Positions 1 through 9,231 are shown, counted from the first letter of the stretch. The stretch: 64,000 nucleotides of DNA from Methanolobus vulcani (GCF_006546655.1 NZ_VIAQ01000006.1:62001-126000), one strand, 5' to 3'. The notes: a model not told the origin generated them from the sequence alone. Numbers and translations are program-made.

Positions 1-137
1 GTACAGCAGTGATAGATTCAGCAGGGGAAGTAATACCGGTTGGTGTGAACGTAGGCCAGACAAAGCGCATTATCCTGCTAAAGGATGAGAGCTCGGGAAA
101 TACCGAGACCCTTGTAATGTCATTCAGGGTGTGGTAA
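1..137 (+). CDS. C-terminal end of a type IV pilin-like membrane protein (DUF7287-like), copy A, truncated by window edge
   Basis: Only the last 44 codons are present; reading begins at base 3 and ends at TAA 135-137. The tail (GVNVGQTKRIILLKDES ... SFRVW) matches the tail of the protein at 4487-4966 (GNVGQTKRIVIVRND ... AVRVW), so this is the equivalent first gene of an upstream copy of the duplicated six-gene cluster. In that homologue the N-terminus is a short charged leader followed by one hydrophobic helix, as in archaeal pilin-like proteins. The next gene starts one base after the stop, so the two are probably translationally coupled. Assignment to DUF7287 is from memory of the haloarchaeal families and is inference. 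Confidence 0.75.
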   Translation, partial: TAVIDSAGEVIPVGVNVGQTKRIILLKDESSGNTETLVMSFRVW

Positions 138-138
138 T

Positions 139-756
139 GTGAATGGAAAACTATTACCTGATATCAGAACAAGTACCTCAGCCCAGATGCACACCCTGGA
201 AGCTATCATTGCAGCGATGATAATGGTGGGCATAATAATTTTCGCGGTGCAGGCAACATCCCTCACTCCACTCACATCCTCAACAGCCAATGCTCACATA
301 GAAGCGCAGCTTCAGTCAATGGGCCAGGATATGCTCAACACACTTTCATATTCATCATACGGAGAGGATTCACAACTTAAAGAGGACATAGAGAACTGGG
401 ATGGAAATGAATATGTCTGGAACGGCAGTGCCTACCAGATATTCGACTCCGAGAATGAAACCCTTCAGAACAGTTCACTAGCAGACGTTCTGCTAATGGT
501 TGCTGTCCCCAGAGGTATCGCCCATAATGTGCATTTTGGATGGGTGGATGAGAACGGCATTCTAAGGGACAGACGATACATCTACAACGGTGAACCATCG
601 GACAATGCCGTTATAATCTCAAAGAAGGTCCTGCTGTCCGATAATGACATAGGTAATACATCGATATTCTATGCAAATACCACCATCCCGGATGCAGATG
701 AGGTCACCGATTTTTACAATGTCGTTGACGTGAGAATGACACTATGGAGAATGTAA
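139..756 (+). CDS. Pilin-like membrane-anchored surface protein, DUF7288-like, copy A
   Basis: The 205-residue protein has a basic N-terminus, then SAQMHTLEAIIAAMIMVG, a single hydrophobic helix (about residues 17-42) and an extracellular Asn/Ser-rich domain. The motif ATSLTPLTSSTANAHIE is shared almost unchanged with copy B and resembles the haloarchaeal DUF7288 signature (HTLEA ... TPLTAST ... HIE). The start is GTG at 139, directly after the TAA of the previous gene. The role is inferred to be a minor pilin or pseudopilin-like component of a surface filament or secretion apparatus. The secretion ATPase and membrane platform normally found beside such clusters are not in the window and may lie upstream. 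Confidence 0.8.
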   Translation: MNGKLLPDIRTSTSAQMHTLEAIIAAMIMVGIIIFAVQATSLTPLTSSTANAHIEAQLQSMGQDMLNTLSYSSYGEDSQLKEDIENWDGNEYVWNGSAYQIFDSENETLQNSSLADVLLMVAVPRGIAHNVHFGWVDENGILRDRRYIYNGEPSDNAVIISKKVLLSDNDIGNTSIFYANTTIPDADEVTDFYNVVDVRMTLWRM

Positions 757-775
757 AACCGGAGAAGTGAACAAT

Positions 776-1651
776 ATGAGAAGGTTCGATGATTCCGCAC
801 AGTTATTATTGATCGCAGGTTTTGCAGTGGGTGTAGGCATAGTGGTTATCACCATCATGCTTAACAATGTCATATACGCCAGCAATATAGCCTCAGAATC
901 CAGTATCGATACTTCACGCTACGACATGGCAAACGCCGTCCAGATGACCACCGAAGCATGTGAGGATGCATACCAGTACTCCATAACAAACGGGTCACAC
1001 AGTAGTATAGATAATGATGCTTTCGAACAGTACATGGAAAATTATACTGACAAAGTGTCACAGAACTTTGGAATAGCAGGACTTACGTTCTCCTGCCAGA
1101 ACTACAATACATCAACGGCACACTTCACCCACAGCGGACTTGCAGATGGAGAGGATGACTGGACGGTAGTGGAGAACATCAATACCACAGACTCATTCGC
1201 ACTGTCCATTAATGATACATCATTGCTTGGAAATGAATCCAACAAGGTCATGATAAAAGCTACAAGCACATCAGGAACCATGTTGTGGTCAATGGAATTC
1301 TATAATTCCAGCAGTGGAAAGATCAATATCACTGTCTCAAACCAATCATCGACCATTGAGAATTTCCAGGGAGATAGAGAGATCAACATCACAGATAACC
1401 GAATAGATAATGGAGCAAGCGGTTCTTCTGATTTTCACTTCTCGGACCTCACCCTGGGCCAGGAATATTCCATTAGTATCATAAACGGAAGTCAGGCAGT
1501 TGGAACCTATTCGATATCAGGAAATCTGTCCACAGGTCAGACTTTTATTCAGGCACGGTACTGGGTAGTGAACCCCACGATAACCCTGTCTTCAAGAGAG
1601 ATGACCATCAACCGGACCGTTCCAATCACACTTCCGGGAGGAGTCCTATGA
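776..1651 (+). CDS. Pilin-like membrane-anchored surface protein, DUF7261-like, copy A
   Basis: The protein has a short basic leader (MRRFDDSAQ), one hydrophobic helix (LLLIAGFAVGVGIVVITIML, about residues 10-29) and an ectodomain rich in N-x-S/T sequons. ATG 776 is preferred over GTG 767 because GGAG at 761-764 is well spaced from 776 and too close to 767; copy B aligns with this shorter start. The gene overlaps the next by 4 bases (ATGA), indicating coupled translation. DUF7261 membership is recalled from the haloarchaeal SAQL/GQLVL-type N-terminus. The function is unknown beyond a probable structural surface role. Confidence 0.8.
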   Translation: MRRFDDSAQLLLIAGFAVGVGIVVITIMLNNVIYASNIASESSIDTSRYDMANAVQMTTEACEDAYQYSITNGSHSSIDNDAFEQYMENYTDKVSQNFGIAGLTFSCQNYNTSTAHFTHSGLADGEDDWTVVENINTTDSFALSINDTSLLGNESNKVMIKATSTSGTMLWSMEFYNSSSGKINITVSNQSSTIENFQGDREINITDNRIDNGASGSSDFHFSDLTLGQEYSISIINGSQAVGTYSISGNLSTGQTFIQARYWVVNPTITLSSREMTINRTVPITLPGGVL

Positions 1652-2121
1652 GAAAACTGACAGAGGATGAAAGTGCAGTCTCCATATCAATAGGATTCAT
1701 CCTTACATTCTCGATAACAGTACTGATACTTGTGACCATCCTGACATCTTTCTATTCTATGATGGACCAGGCTGAACAGAGAGTCATGCGTGATGAGTTC
1801 GAGATACATGGCAGTGATCTTGCAGTGAAGATAACGACCATCGATACAATAGCAGGAGCTGCGATGGATTCCGGTGCAACTGTTGGAGAGATCAGCTACG
1901 AAGTATCCCTTCCTGAAAAGATAGCAGGAAAACATTATGCTATTGAGATCGACAATACAACTAAAGAAATAATCATTTCCTCGGAAGAAAGGGATGAGAC
2001 ACGTGTCAAAATACCTTTTTCGACTGACGATACAACAGTCCTTTCGACAACCCTGTACAGCCCAAAGGGCGAATTCCTGATAACTTACGACCCGGACACA
2101 AATACCATTGAGATGTCCTGA
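1648..2121 (+). CDS. Pilin-like membrane-anchored protein, DUF7266-like, copy A
   Basis: The 157-residue protein begins MRKLTEDESAVSISIGFILT, a basic leader followed by a hydrophobic helix, typical of archaeal class III signal (pilin-like) proteins where cleavage would occur just before the helix. A conserved block after the helix (MRDEFEIHG) is identical in copy B. A strong Shine-Dalgarno (GGGAGG) precedes ATG 1648, which overlaps the upstream TGA. No enzymatic motif is visible. A structural minor-pilin role is inferred from size, topology and operon context. Confidence 0.8.
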   Translation: MRKLTEDESAVSISIGFILTFSITVLILVTILTSFYSMMDQAEQRVMRDEFEIHGSDLAVKITTIDTIAGAAMDSGATVGEISYEVSLPEKIAGKHYAIEIDNTTKEIIISSEERDETRVKIPFSTDDTTVLSTTLYSPKGEFLITYDPDTNTIEMS

Positions 2122-2135
2122 AAGCGATAATATAA

Positions 2136-2933
2136 ATGATAGATATGACAGCCAGAGAGAACAGAAACAAAGGTATCGGTTCATCCGAGGAAGCACTTAC
2201 CGAGGTGGTCGATTTTGTAATTACCCTTGGAGTGATGCTTTTAGCTCTGGCAGTCATTGGAATTGCAGGTTATCCGATGCTTGAGCATATGCAGGAAAGC
2301 GGACACCTCCAAAATATCGAACAAAGTTTCTCTGTCCTTAAACCGAATATGAACAAAGTAGTATACGGCAAAGCACCTTCGCAATCAGTGGAACTGAAAA
2401 TGTACGGCGGACGAGTTGCGATTACAGGTGATAGTTATATTATCGTCAGCATGCAGGCATGGAATGAATCCTCATCGTCAATAGAAACCGTATCTGTTGA
2501 GAACAATCTGAGGATGATAGAGAACGAATATGAAGAGACCTCCATAGCCTATGAGAATACCGGAGCATGGGTAAAATACCCTCAGGGAAATGCTGTAGCC
2601 ATCTCAAAACCTGACATCAGCTATAATCAGAACACACTTTTGATACCAATAGTCCCTATTACAGGCACCGAAGGGATTTCGGGATCAGGTCTTATCAGAG
2701 TAATATCTGAAAGCGGACAATTGTCACTTGAAAGGTTCGAGAACGTGTCACAGGTAAACATTACCATGAAAAGTGATTATTATACAGGATGGGAAAGCTT
2801 CCTTAACGAATCGATAGGAATGCAGATAACAGATGTTGATACAACCAACAACACATTCACTGCAAGCAGAACCTACAATCCGAACATTGAGGTCCTTATT
2901 TCCATTTCACCCATTACTGCAACATTAGAATAA
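2136..2933 (+). CDS. Pilin-like surface protein, DUF7289-like, first paralogue of copy A
   Basis: The 265-residue protein has an N-terminal hydrophobic helix (VVDFVITLGVMLLALAVIGI) followed by an ectodomain. The block NMNKVVYGKAPSQSVELKMYG is nearly the same in copy B and is distantly echoed in the next gene (SRTSKVALGESPSQT), so the two genes are themselves paralogues. ATG 2136 and ATG 2145 are both possible starts; I see no clear Shine-Dalgarno to decide. It probably contributes to the same surface assembly as its neighbours. Function is not demonstrated. Confidence 0.75.
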   Translation: MIDMTARENRNKGIGSSEEALTEVVDFVITLGVMLLALAVIGIAGYPMLEHMQESGHLQNIEQSFSVLKPNMNKVVYGKAPSQSVELKMYGGRVAITGDSYIIVSMQAWNESSSSIETVSVENNLRMIENEYEETSIAYENTGAWVKYPQGNAVAISKPDISYNQNTLLIPIVPITGTEGISGSGLIRVISESGQLSLERFENVSQVNITMKSDYYTGWESFLNESIGMQITDVDTTNNTFTASRTYNPNIEVLISISPITATLE

Positions 2934-2949
2934 AAAGATGTGATGAACT

Positions 2950-4419
2950 ATGAAAAAGCTGCTTGAATCAGAAAATGCCGTTTCTGCAGTGGTCGGAATG
3001 ATCATTGTCCTTGCACTCACCATTACATCCATAAGTGTGATACTACTTTACGCAATGCCTACCCTTGATGACATGCAGGATATGGCAAACGCCCAGGGTG
3101 TGGAGCAGGCATTTACAGTTTTTGATTCAAGAACAAGCAAGGTAGCTCTGGGAGAATCACCAAGCCAGACAACATCGTTTTCCATCAGTGATGGAAGTAT
3201 GGAAGTAAACGGAGGCAATGATTCATACAATGACAGCAGGATAGTTGTTATCTGTGCTGACACAAATGCTACATGGTTCGATGATTTTGAAACGAATATG
3301 TATACGTGGGAAGCATGGGCACCTCATCTTGGAAAATCAGGAATGAGCGAGTTCAATGCATCCATGGGCAGTATCACATACACCAAAGATGAACGTATCA
3401 TTGGTTATGAAGGTGGAGGTATATGGTCAAAGTACCCCACTGGAAATGCCATTATGATATCCCCTCCAGAGTTCCATTATAACGGAGAAACAGTCACACT
3501 GCCCATCATGACGATAACAGGAACTGAAACTTCCAGCGGAACAACCGATGTAGACGTGACGATAAGTTCCAGTAATATGCCAGTGGTATTATATCCGGAC
3601 CCTGCAGCAGACCCCAATAGAATCAATCCCGTGGAAGTGGATAAAGTGCTTATCTACATAAAAAGCGAGTTCTACGATGCATGGGCAGACTATGCAGAAA
3701 CACTGGTTTCAACAAATATTGCCTTGGACCATGCAAACAAAACAGCGATTGTGGAACTAGATACATTACCTGACATGGGAACACAAACACTGGACTCTAA
3801 TTTCCGAATTGTGCAGCTGAATGAGTCCAATGCTGAACCAATAACTGATTTCGCATATTACTTTGAAGCAATATCACATGATGCATCAAATTTCAATGCG
3901 GTTGAAACTTATGTCACCGCATCTTCAGGAACGAAATACCTTGAATATGAAATCAAGAAGAATGTCATCGAACACATAAAGTACACAGACTCTTCCGTTG
4001 GTACTGATGAAGAAACCTGGGTCAGTATATCAGGAGACTCCAATAGTTCATTCCCTATAAATATAGATCCTTCCAAGAAAAAAGAGGCTAATAGTACCTT
4101 TGACCTTCTCAGTAATACCTATCTTCTGGAATATAATGATCATGACGGAACGGAGTTTTCCTGGAATGTGACAGGTTCCACAACAATGCCACCGGATATC
4201 GTAATCAACGATGGGGATATACAGTCACTGAACAACATAACCCAACACTACTTCAAACTCATGGCAGAAGATGGAAGTGTCAGATGTACCTGGAGCCAAA
4301 AGAAGAATACGAAACTTGATGTTGAGGGATCCAGCTACACCCTAACATATGATGGAGGAGGAGCTGTCATCACATATCTGCACGTAACCCGCAATGACCT
4401 TACTGCAACATTGAACTAA
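2950..4419 (+). CDS. Large pilin-like surface protein, DUF7289-like, last gene of copy A
   Basis: The 489-residue protein starts MKKLLESENAVSAVVGMIIV, a basic leader and hydrophobic helix of archaeal pilin type, then carries a long Asn/Thr/Ser-rich ectodomain with many glycosylation sequons. It aligns along its whole length with the protein at 7729-9231, including EGGGIWSKYPTGN and a shared C-terminal stretch (SLNNITQHY ... YDGGGAVITYLH). Its size suggests a main external subunit or an adhesin-like tip, which is inference. A TATA-like element lies 30 bases after the stop, so copy B can be transcribed separately. Confidence 0.8.
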   Translation: MKKLLESENAVSAVVGMIIVLALTITSISVILLYAMPTLDDMQDMANAQGVEQAFTVFDSRTSKVALGESPSQTTSFSISDGSMEVNGGNDSYNDSRIVVICADTNATWFDDFETNMYTWEAWAPHLGKSGMSEFNASMGSITYTKDERIIGYEGGGIWSKYPTGNAIMISPPEFHYNGETVTLPIMTITGTETSSGTTDVDVTISSSNMPVVLYPDPAADPNRINPVEVDKVLIYIKSEFYDAWADYAETLVSTNIALDHANKTAIVELDTLPDMGTQTLDSNFRIVQLNESNAEPITDFAYYFEAISHDASNFNAVETYVTASSGTKYLEYEIKKNVIEHIKYTDSSVGTDEETWVSISGDSNSSFPINIDPSKKKEANSTFDLLSNTYLLEYNDHDGTEFSWNVTGSTTMPPDIVINDGDIQSLNNITQHYFKLMAEDGSVRCTWSQKKNTKLDVEGSSYTLTYDGGGAVITYLHVTRNDLTATLN

Positions 4420-4450
4420 AAACAGGATGCAACCAATTTACAATCATCCT

Positions 4451-4460
4451 TTTATATAAT
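4451..4460 (+). promoter_or_regulatory. TATA box for copy B of the pilin-like cluster
   Basis: TTTATATAAT lies about 32 bases before ATG 4487, which would give a short-leader or near-leaderless transcript. It also argues against ATG 4463, which sits immediately after the box and would be upstream of the transcription start. Confidence 0.55.
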
Positions 4461-4486
4461 AAATGGCTTATATATTCTGTGGAATT

Positions 4487-4966
4487 ATGAGAGACGATCA
4501 TGGGCAGATGCACATAGATTACCTAATAGGCATCGCTATTTTCCTGACAAGTATAATTTTTGTGTTTTCATACACTGCAGGGCTTTTCACCCCTTTCCAG
4601 TCGAATTCGGATGAAGTGACACTAATAGCTGACAGAATAGCGACGAATCTCATTGAACAGAATATGAGTGCTGAAAGCATACGTACACCAAATATGCTTA
4701 GCAGTACAAAAGTTGATGATTTTTTTAATAATAGTGGAGATTATGAGAGTATAATCGACTACCATGGAATGAATAGTTCATACCTGCGTTATGAACTCAA
4801 TGTAACGTTAGAGAATATTGGCACAGGGCCAATGTCACTTGACTATTCTACTGGCAAGACCCTGCCAGTACAGGGAAATGTAGGACAGACTAAAAGGATA
4901 GTTATTGTCCGGAATGATGATACAGGGGATGAAACCCTTGGAATACTAGCTGTGAGGGTGTGGTAA
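4487..4966 (+). CDS. Pilin-like membrane-anchored protein, DUF7287-like, copy B
   Basis: The protein reads MRDDHGQMHIDYLIGIAIFL at its start, with a hydrophobic helix at about residues 13-35 and then FTPFQSN. This layout fits the haloarchaeal DUF7287 pattern as I recall it. I chose ATG 4487 over ATG 4463 because the TATA box at 4451-4460 ends two bases before 4463 and the extra eight residues lack a pilin-like leader character. The C-terminus aligns with the fragment at 1-137. It is the first gene of the second copy of the cluster. Confidence 0.75.
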   Translation: MRDDHGQMHIDYLIGIAIFLTSIIFVFSYTAGLFTPFQSNSDEVTLIADRIATNLIEQNMSAESIRTPNMLSSTKVDDFFNNSGDYESIIDYHGMNSSYLRYELNVTLENIGTGPMSLDYSTGKTLPVQGNVGQTKRIVIVRNDDTGDETLGILAVRVW

Positions 4967-4967
4967 A

Positions 4968-5576
4968 ATAAGTCGCAGAATTAACAGATCGCTTAGAGCA
5001 GAGATTTCTGCACAGTTGCATACACTTGAAGCCCTGATAGTAGTTATAATTATAACGGGAGTAATCATCTTCACAGTTCAGGCAACATCCCTTACTCCCC
5101 TTACATCATCAACTGCAAATGCACACATAGAAGCACAGCTACAGACAATTGGACAGGATATACTGACTGTGCTTGACCATACTTCTCAGGGACAGAACTC
5201 AAGCCTTAAAGAGGATATATTGAACTGGAACAGAGAGGAATATACCTGGAATTCAACAGCCTATTGCTCAGAACAGAACAATACACTAAATAGCAATACT
5301 GCTGAGATTCTGGGATCTGTTATCGTACCAAAAGGTATCGCACATAATGTTGAATTTACATACATCAGTGATTCCGAATCCGTAGTAACTCTTGCATATA
5401 TCTACAGCGGTGAACCTTCTGATAATGCAGTAACAATCTCCAGAAGAGTTCTATTATCAAATTCAGACATGTCAGATAGTTCTGTATTCCAATCAACTAC
5501 AGGCATACAGGATGCAGATACAAGTACCGATTTCTATAATCTCATAGATGTGAAAATGACACTATGGAGAATGTAA
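4968..5576 (+). CDS. Pilin-like surface protein, DUF7288-like, copy B, with no standard start codon in the expected place
   Basis: From TTG 5016 the frame encodes a protein aligned with 139-756 (HTLEA, ATSLTPLTSSTANAHIE). Homology extends upstream of 5016: the in-frame codons 4968-5015 give a basic leader ending SAQ, exactly as in copy A. Between the in-frame stop at 4953-4955 and 5016 there is no ATG, GTG or TTG. Translation therefore either starts at ATA 4968 or ATT 4980, coupled to the TAA at 4964-4966, or begins at TTG 5016 and loses the leader. I give 4968 as the homology-based start. It ends at TAA just before the next gene's Shine-Dalgarno. Confidence 0.65.
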   Translation: MSRRINRSLRAEISAQLHTLEALIVVIIITGVIIFTVQATSLTPLTSSTANAHIEAQLQTIGQDILTVLDHTSQGQNSSLKEDILNWNREEYTWNSTAYCSEQNNTLNSNTAEILGSVIVPKGIAHNVEFTYISDSESVVTLAYIYSGEPSDNAVTISRRVLLSNSDMSDSSVFQSTTGIQDADTSTDFYNLIDVKMTLWRM

Positions 5577-5587
5577 GAGGCGATCAA

Positions 5588-6448
5588 ATGAAAAGACTGG
5601 ATGAACACGGGCAGATGATATTGATCGCTGGTTTTATAATAGGCATAGGGATAGTGGTTCTTACCGTAATGCTCAACAACATTATCTATGCCAGTAACAC
5701 TGCATCAGAGTCCAGCATAGAAACAAATGTCTTTGATTACTCAAATGTTGTTGATACTACCATTGAAGCCTATGAGAAAGCCTATGCAAATTCAGGCCAA
5801 CCATACAATGATACTGCATTCAATGCCTATATGGCAGATTACTCGGAAAGAATGGTGAAAAGTTATTCGCTTTCTGGATTCATATTCACTCTGGATACTG
5901 GCCCGATGCAGGATGCTTATTTTACTGAAAACGGACTTGCTGATGGAAATGATGACTGGATTGTCATTGAAAGAGTGAATAACACTGATTCTTTCTTACT
6001 AGACAAACTAAATAAATCGATTTTAGGAAACAAGTCAAACAAGTTTGTAATTGAAGTCAATAACCAGTCAGGAACAATCTGGTCAGCCAGTGTATTCAAT
6101 TCAAATGGAACTATAGCTCTCAATGTTTCTAATCAGTCAACAATCATTGGGAATTATACTAGTAGTAATAGTACTGGATTTATAAATATAACTGGCAATC
6201 AGATTGATGGCTTGCCCGTCACTCCATTCTGTTTCCCAGACAATGTAACAGGACAGAAATATTCAATCACTTTTATAAACGGAAGCCAAGCTATGGGAAC
6301 CTTCTGTCTGAAAGGGAATCTTACGAACGGTGACCCATTCTATATTGAAAGAGTGGAAGTTGTCAACAGTACAATAAAGCTGAATAAGAATGATCATCTT
6401 GAAATCAATGTGACAATACCAATCATTCTTCCCAGGGGGCATGTATAA
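5588..6448 (+). CDS. Pilin-like membrane-anchored surface protein, DUF7261-like, copy B
   Basis: It begins MKRLDEHGQMILIAGFIIGIG, a basic leader plus hydrophobic helix, and aligns with 776-1651. ATG 5588 is preferred over an in-frame ATG at 5564 inside the upstream gene, because GAGG at 5577-5580 is 7 bases from 5588 and copy A supports the short form. The ectodomain carries many N-x-S/T sequons. The stop overlaps the next start by one base (TAATG). Confidence 0.8.
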   Translation: MKRLDEHGQMILIAGFIIGIGIVVLTVMLNNIIYASNTASESSIETNVFDYSNVVDTTIEAYEKAYANSGQPYNDTAFNAYMADYSERMVKSYSLSGFIFTLDTGPMQDAYFTENGLADGNDDWIVIERVNNTDSFLLDKLNKSILGNKSNKFVIEVNNQSGTIWSASVFNSNGTIALNVSNQSTIIGNYTSSNSTGFINITGNQIDGLPVTPFCFPDNVTGQKYSITFINGSQAMGTFCLKGNLTNGDPFYIERVEVVNSTIKLNKNDHLEINVTIPIILPRGHV

Positions 6449-6921
6449 TGCTTCCTTTCAAAGATGATGAAAGAGCTGTGTCCATATCTGTAGGCTTCAT
6501 ATTGACCCTTTCAATAACCTTGATAACAATGATGGTTGTCATCAGTTCGTTCTATACCATGATGGACAGGGCAGAGCAGACCATCATGAGAGATGAGTTC
6601 GAGATACATGGGAACGATATAGCTTTACAGTTATCCAATATTGACACTGCGGTGCAGATCACCAAGAGTGCAGGCGGAGAGGTTGGAAGTTTTGATTTCA
6701 AACTGCTGCTTCCCACTGAAATCGCAGGCCAGCAATATTCTATGGAAATATCAAATCAAACAAAAGAGATCATATTTGAATCACATGGGAAAGACGCTAC
6801 ACGCGTGAAAGTGCCATATCAAGTACATGAAATAGAAGTTACATCTGTAAAATTGTTCAGTGGCTCAAATGATTTTGTATTGCATTATGATCCTGCATCT
6901 AACATGATTGAAGTATATTAA
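6448..6921 (+). CDS. Pilin-like membrane-anchored protein, DUF7266-like, copy B
   Basis: The 157-residue protein has exactly the same length as its copy A counterpart (1648-2121). It carries ERAVSISVGFILTLSITLIT and the conserved MRDEFEIHG block after the helix. The start ATG shares its first base with the upstream TAA. The role is inferred from the cluster: a small pilin-like component with no catalytic motif. Confidence 0.8.
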   Translation: MLPFKDDERAVSISVGFILTLSITLITMMVVISSFYTMMDRAEQTIMRDEFEIHGNDIALQLSNIDTAVQITKSAGGEVGSFDFKLLLPTEIAGQQYSMEISNQTKEIIFESHGKDATRVKVPYQVHEIEVTSVKLFSGSNDFVLHYDPASNMIEVY

Positions 6922-6932
6922 AGGAGAGTTGC

Positions 6933-7706
6933 ATGAAACATAGTATAACGAAAGATGATGGTGCTGTTTCCGAAATGGTGGACTATAGCATCATCCTGGG
7001 AATCATACTTCTTGCAACCGCCATCATTACTGTAGCTGGCGTACCTATGCTAAAACATATGCAGGAAACACAGCATACAGAGAACATGGAACAGAGTTTT
7101 CAGGTTCTTGCACTGAACATGAACAAAGTGGTGTTCGGAAACGCTCCTTCCCAATCCGTTGAGCTGAAAATGTATGGAGGAGAGCTATCTATCTCAGGCG
7201 ATAATGAAATAATCATTGATCTACAGGTGTGGAATTCTACCTCAAATGCTACTGAAATGGAGCCTACAGATGCATATAAAATAAAAAGGATAGAGAACAG
7301 TTATCGAGATACAAGCATTTCTTATGAAAATACTGGCGTATGGGCAAAATATGAAGATGGTGGAGCAGTGATGATATCTGAGCCACGTATCACCTACGCA
7401 AACAATGTCATGGTAATACCCATTTCTTCTATATATGGAAGTGATTCGCTATCCGGCTCCGGCCTTGTAAGAGTGACTGCAGACGCAACCAGTAAAAATG
7501 TATACAAATATGAAAATGTCTCAATGATTAACCTATCTGTCACAAGCGATTACTATGAAGCATGGGGTCGATACCTTAATGAAACCCTGCAGATGCCAAT
7601 CATTATGGAAGATAGTAACAATCGAACTGTGAACTGTAGTAAAATTTACCATCCCAATGTTGATGTCTATGTAATTTATTCACCCATGAAAATTACAATA
7701 GACTAG
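6933..7706 (+). CDS. Pilin-like surface protein, DUF7289-like, first paralogue of copy B
   Basis: The 257-residue protein has MVDYSIILGIILLATAIITV as its N-terminal helix and the conserved MNKVVFGNAPSQSVELKMYG block, aligning with 2136-2933. GGAG at 6923-6926 is well spaced from ATG 6933. It lies 11 bases after the previous gene in the same apparent operon. Confidence 0.8.
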   Translation: MKHSITKDDGAVSEMVDYSIILGIILLATAIITVAGVPMLKHMQETQHTENMEQSFQVLALNMNKVVFGNAPSQSVELKMYGGELSISGDNEIIIDLQVWNSTSNATEMEPTDAYKIKRIENSYRDTSISYENTGVWAKYEDGGAVMISEPRITYANNVMVIPISSIYGSDSLSGSGLVRVTADATSKNVYKYENVSMINLSVTSDYYEAWGRYLNETLQMPIIMEDSNNRTVNCSKIYHPNVDVYVIYSPMKITID

Positions 7707-7728
7707 TAGGTCAGAGAAGGTGAAGGTC

Positions 7729-9231
7729 TTGAAAAATATATGGAAAAGTAATATGGCGGTGTCATCGGTCATCGGTATTTCAATAATACTTACTATTACT
7801 TTGTTGTCTATAGGTCTAATGATACTGTACACTGCTCCTATTATAAGTGAAACACAAGATATGGCCAAAACCCAGAAGATTGAGCAGGCATTTACCGTGC
7901 TTGATTCAAGAACTAGTAAAGCATCACTTGGTGAATCTCCCCTTCAGACAACCTCAGTTTCCCTTATGGGAGAAAATATAGAAGTATATGGCAACAATGA
8001 TTCCTATAATGAGAGCAGGATGGAGATCGTGTTTTTGAACTCCAGCTCACCCTGGTACACTAATTTCTACTCAGAACATGAAGTGTGGGGCGCATGGGAG
8101 AACTATGAGAATAACTATTCCGATTTCGCAGGATTGAATGCTTCCATGGGATCAGTGAGATACTATCTGGATGACAGAGTGATAGCATATGAAGGAGGGG
8201 GTGTTTGGTCAAGATATCCAGATGGAGGTACGATTATGACTTCACCTCCGGAATTCCACTATAATGGTGAAACTTTGACCCTGCCTATTGTGAAAGTGAT
8301 CGGTAATGACTCCGTTACAGGAAGCTCTAATGTTGATATAGCTATAAAATCTTCAAATACACCTGTCATACTCTACCCCAATACCAGCACGAATGCGAAT
8401 TTCATAAATCCTATTGTTGCTAATAAAATCCTGATATATATCAATAGTGATTTTTATGATGGATGGGCAAAATATGCAGAAACCCTTACGTCCACTACTG
8501 CAACTCTGGATCATGAGAATAACACCACAATTATTGAAATGGATACGGAACCAGAAATGGGAACGTTTCCCATGATGGATTTTGAGATTCCAGCTGTGAA
8601 CTATTCCAACCCCGAACCATTCTATAATTTTTCGTTTTATTTGTATACTGATGATAGTGCCGACTTCTTTAAGAGCTCGGGGCTAAAGCTGACAGTTACA
8701 TCAGGAACGAAAACCCTTGTATATAGCTTCAATAAGGATGGTGATAATGTAATACTGGATAAAAACAATAATGTTGATACTTCTTATGCGATAGAATATA
8801 CTGATAGCTCGGCCGGATTAAGTGAAGTATGGGAAACTAATTCCACCTGTATTTTTATAGTTAATTCATTCAAGGATGGTAATATAAAAAATGCAAATAC
8901 TACGATAGATTTCCTCAATGATTCTTACCTGATGGATTACGACAGCATTGAAACAGCCTCTTCCTGGGGTTCTGGGAGCTCACTTTCACCGGCACCGAAC
9001 ATAAATATATCATATGGTAACGCAAACAGTACTCAGTCACTGAATAACATTACTCAGCATTATCTGAGACTCATTGCTCAGGACGGTACTATTAAGTGCT
9101 CAGTGGTCCAAAAAGGCAACGATAAAATTGAATTCGATGATTCCACATATACTCTGGATTATGACTCTGGAGGAGCAATCCTCAATTATCTGCACATCAC
9201 GCTTAACGAGCTTGAAGTGATGTTGAATTAA
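7729..9231 (+). CDS. Large pilin-like surface protein, DUF7289-like, last gene of copy B
   Basis: The protein of about 500 residues aligns with 2950-4419 over its full length, with EGGGVWSRYPDGG and the C-terminal SLNNITQHYLRLIAQDG. TTG 7729 is my preferred start: the protein then begins MKNIWKSNMAVSSVIG, matching copy A, and the AAGGTGA at 7718-7724 sits at a normal distance. GTG 7720 is the alternative and would add three residues but leave no spacing for the ribosome site. Its middle is more divergent from copy A than its ends. Confidence 0.78.
   Translation: MKNIWKSNMAVSSVIGISIILTITLLSIGLMILYTAPIISETQDMAKTQKIEQAFTVLDSRTSKASLGESPLQTTSVSLMGENIEVYGNNDSYNESRMEIVFLNSSSPWYTNFYSEHEVWGAWENYENNYSDFAGLNASMGSVRYYLDDRVIAYEGGGVWSRYPDGGTIMTSPPEFHYNGETLTLPIVKVIGNDSVTGSSNVDIAIKSSNTPVILYPNTSTNANFINPIVANKILIYINSDFYDGWAKYAETLTSTTATLDHENNTTIIEMDTEPEMGTFPMMDFEIPAVNYSNPEPFYNFSFYLYTDDSADFFKSSGLKLTVTSGTKTLVYSFNKDGDNVILDKNNNVDTSYAIEYTDSSAGLSEVWETNSTCIFIVNSFKDGNIKNANTTIDFLNDSYLMDYDSIETASSWGSGSSLSPAPNINISYGNANSTQSLNNITQHYLRLIAQDGTIKCSVVQKGNDKIEFDDSTYTLDYDSGGAILNYLHITLNELEVMLN

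Noticed and set aside
4463-4486. Upstream ATG for the DUF7287-like gene of copy B
   Set aside because: It lies immediately after the TATA box and would precede the transcription start; ATG 4487 gives a proper leader peptide.
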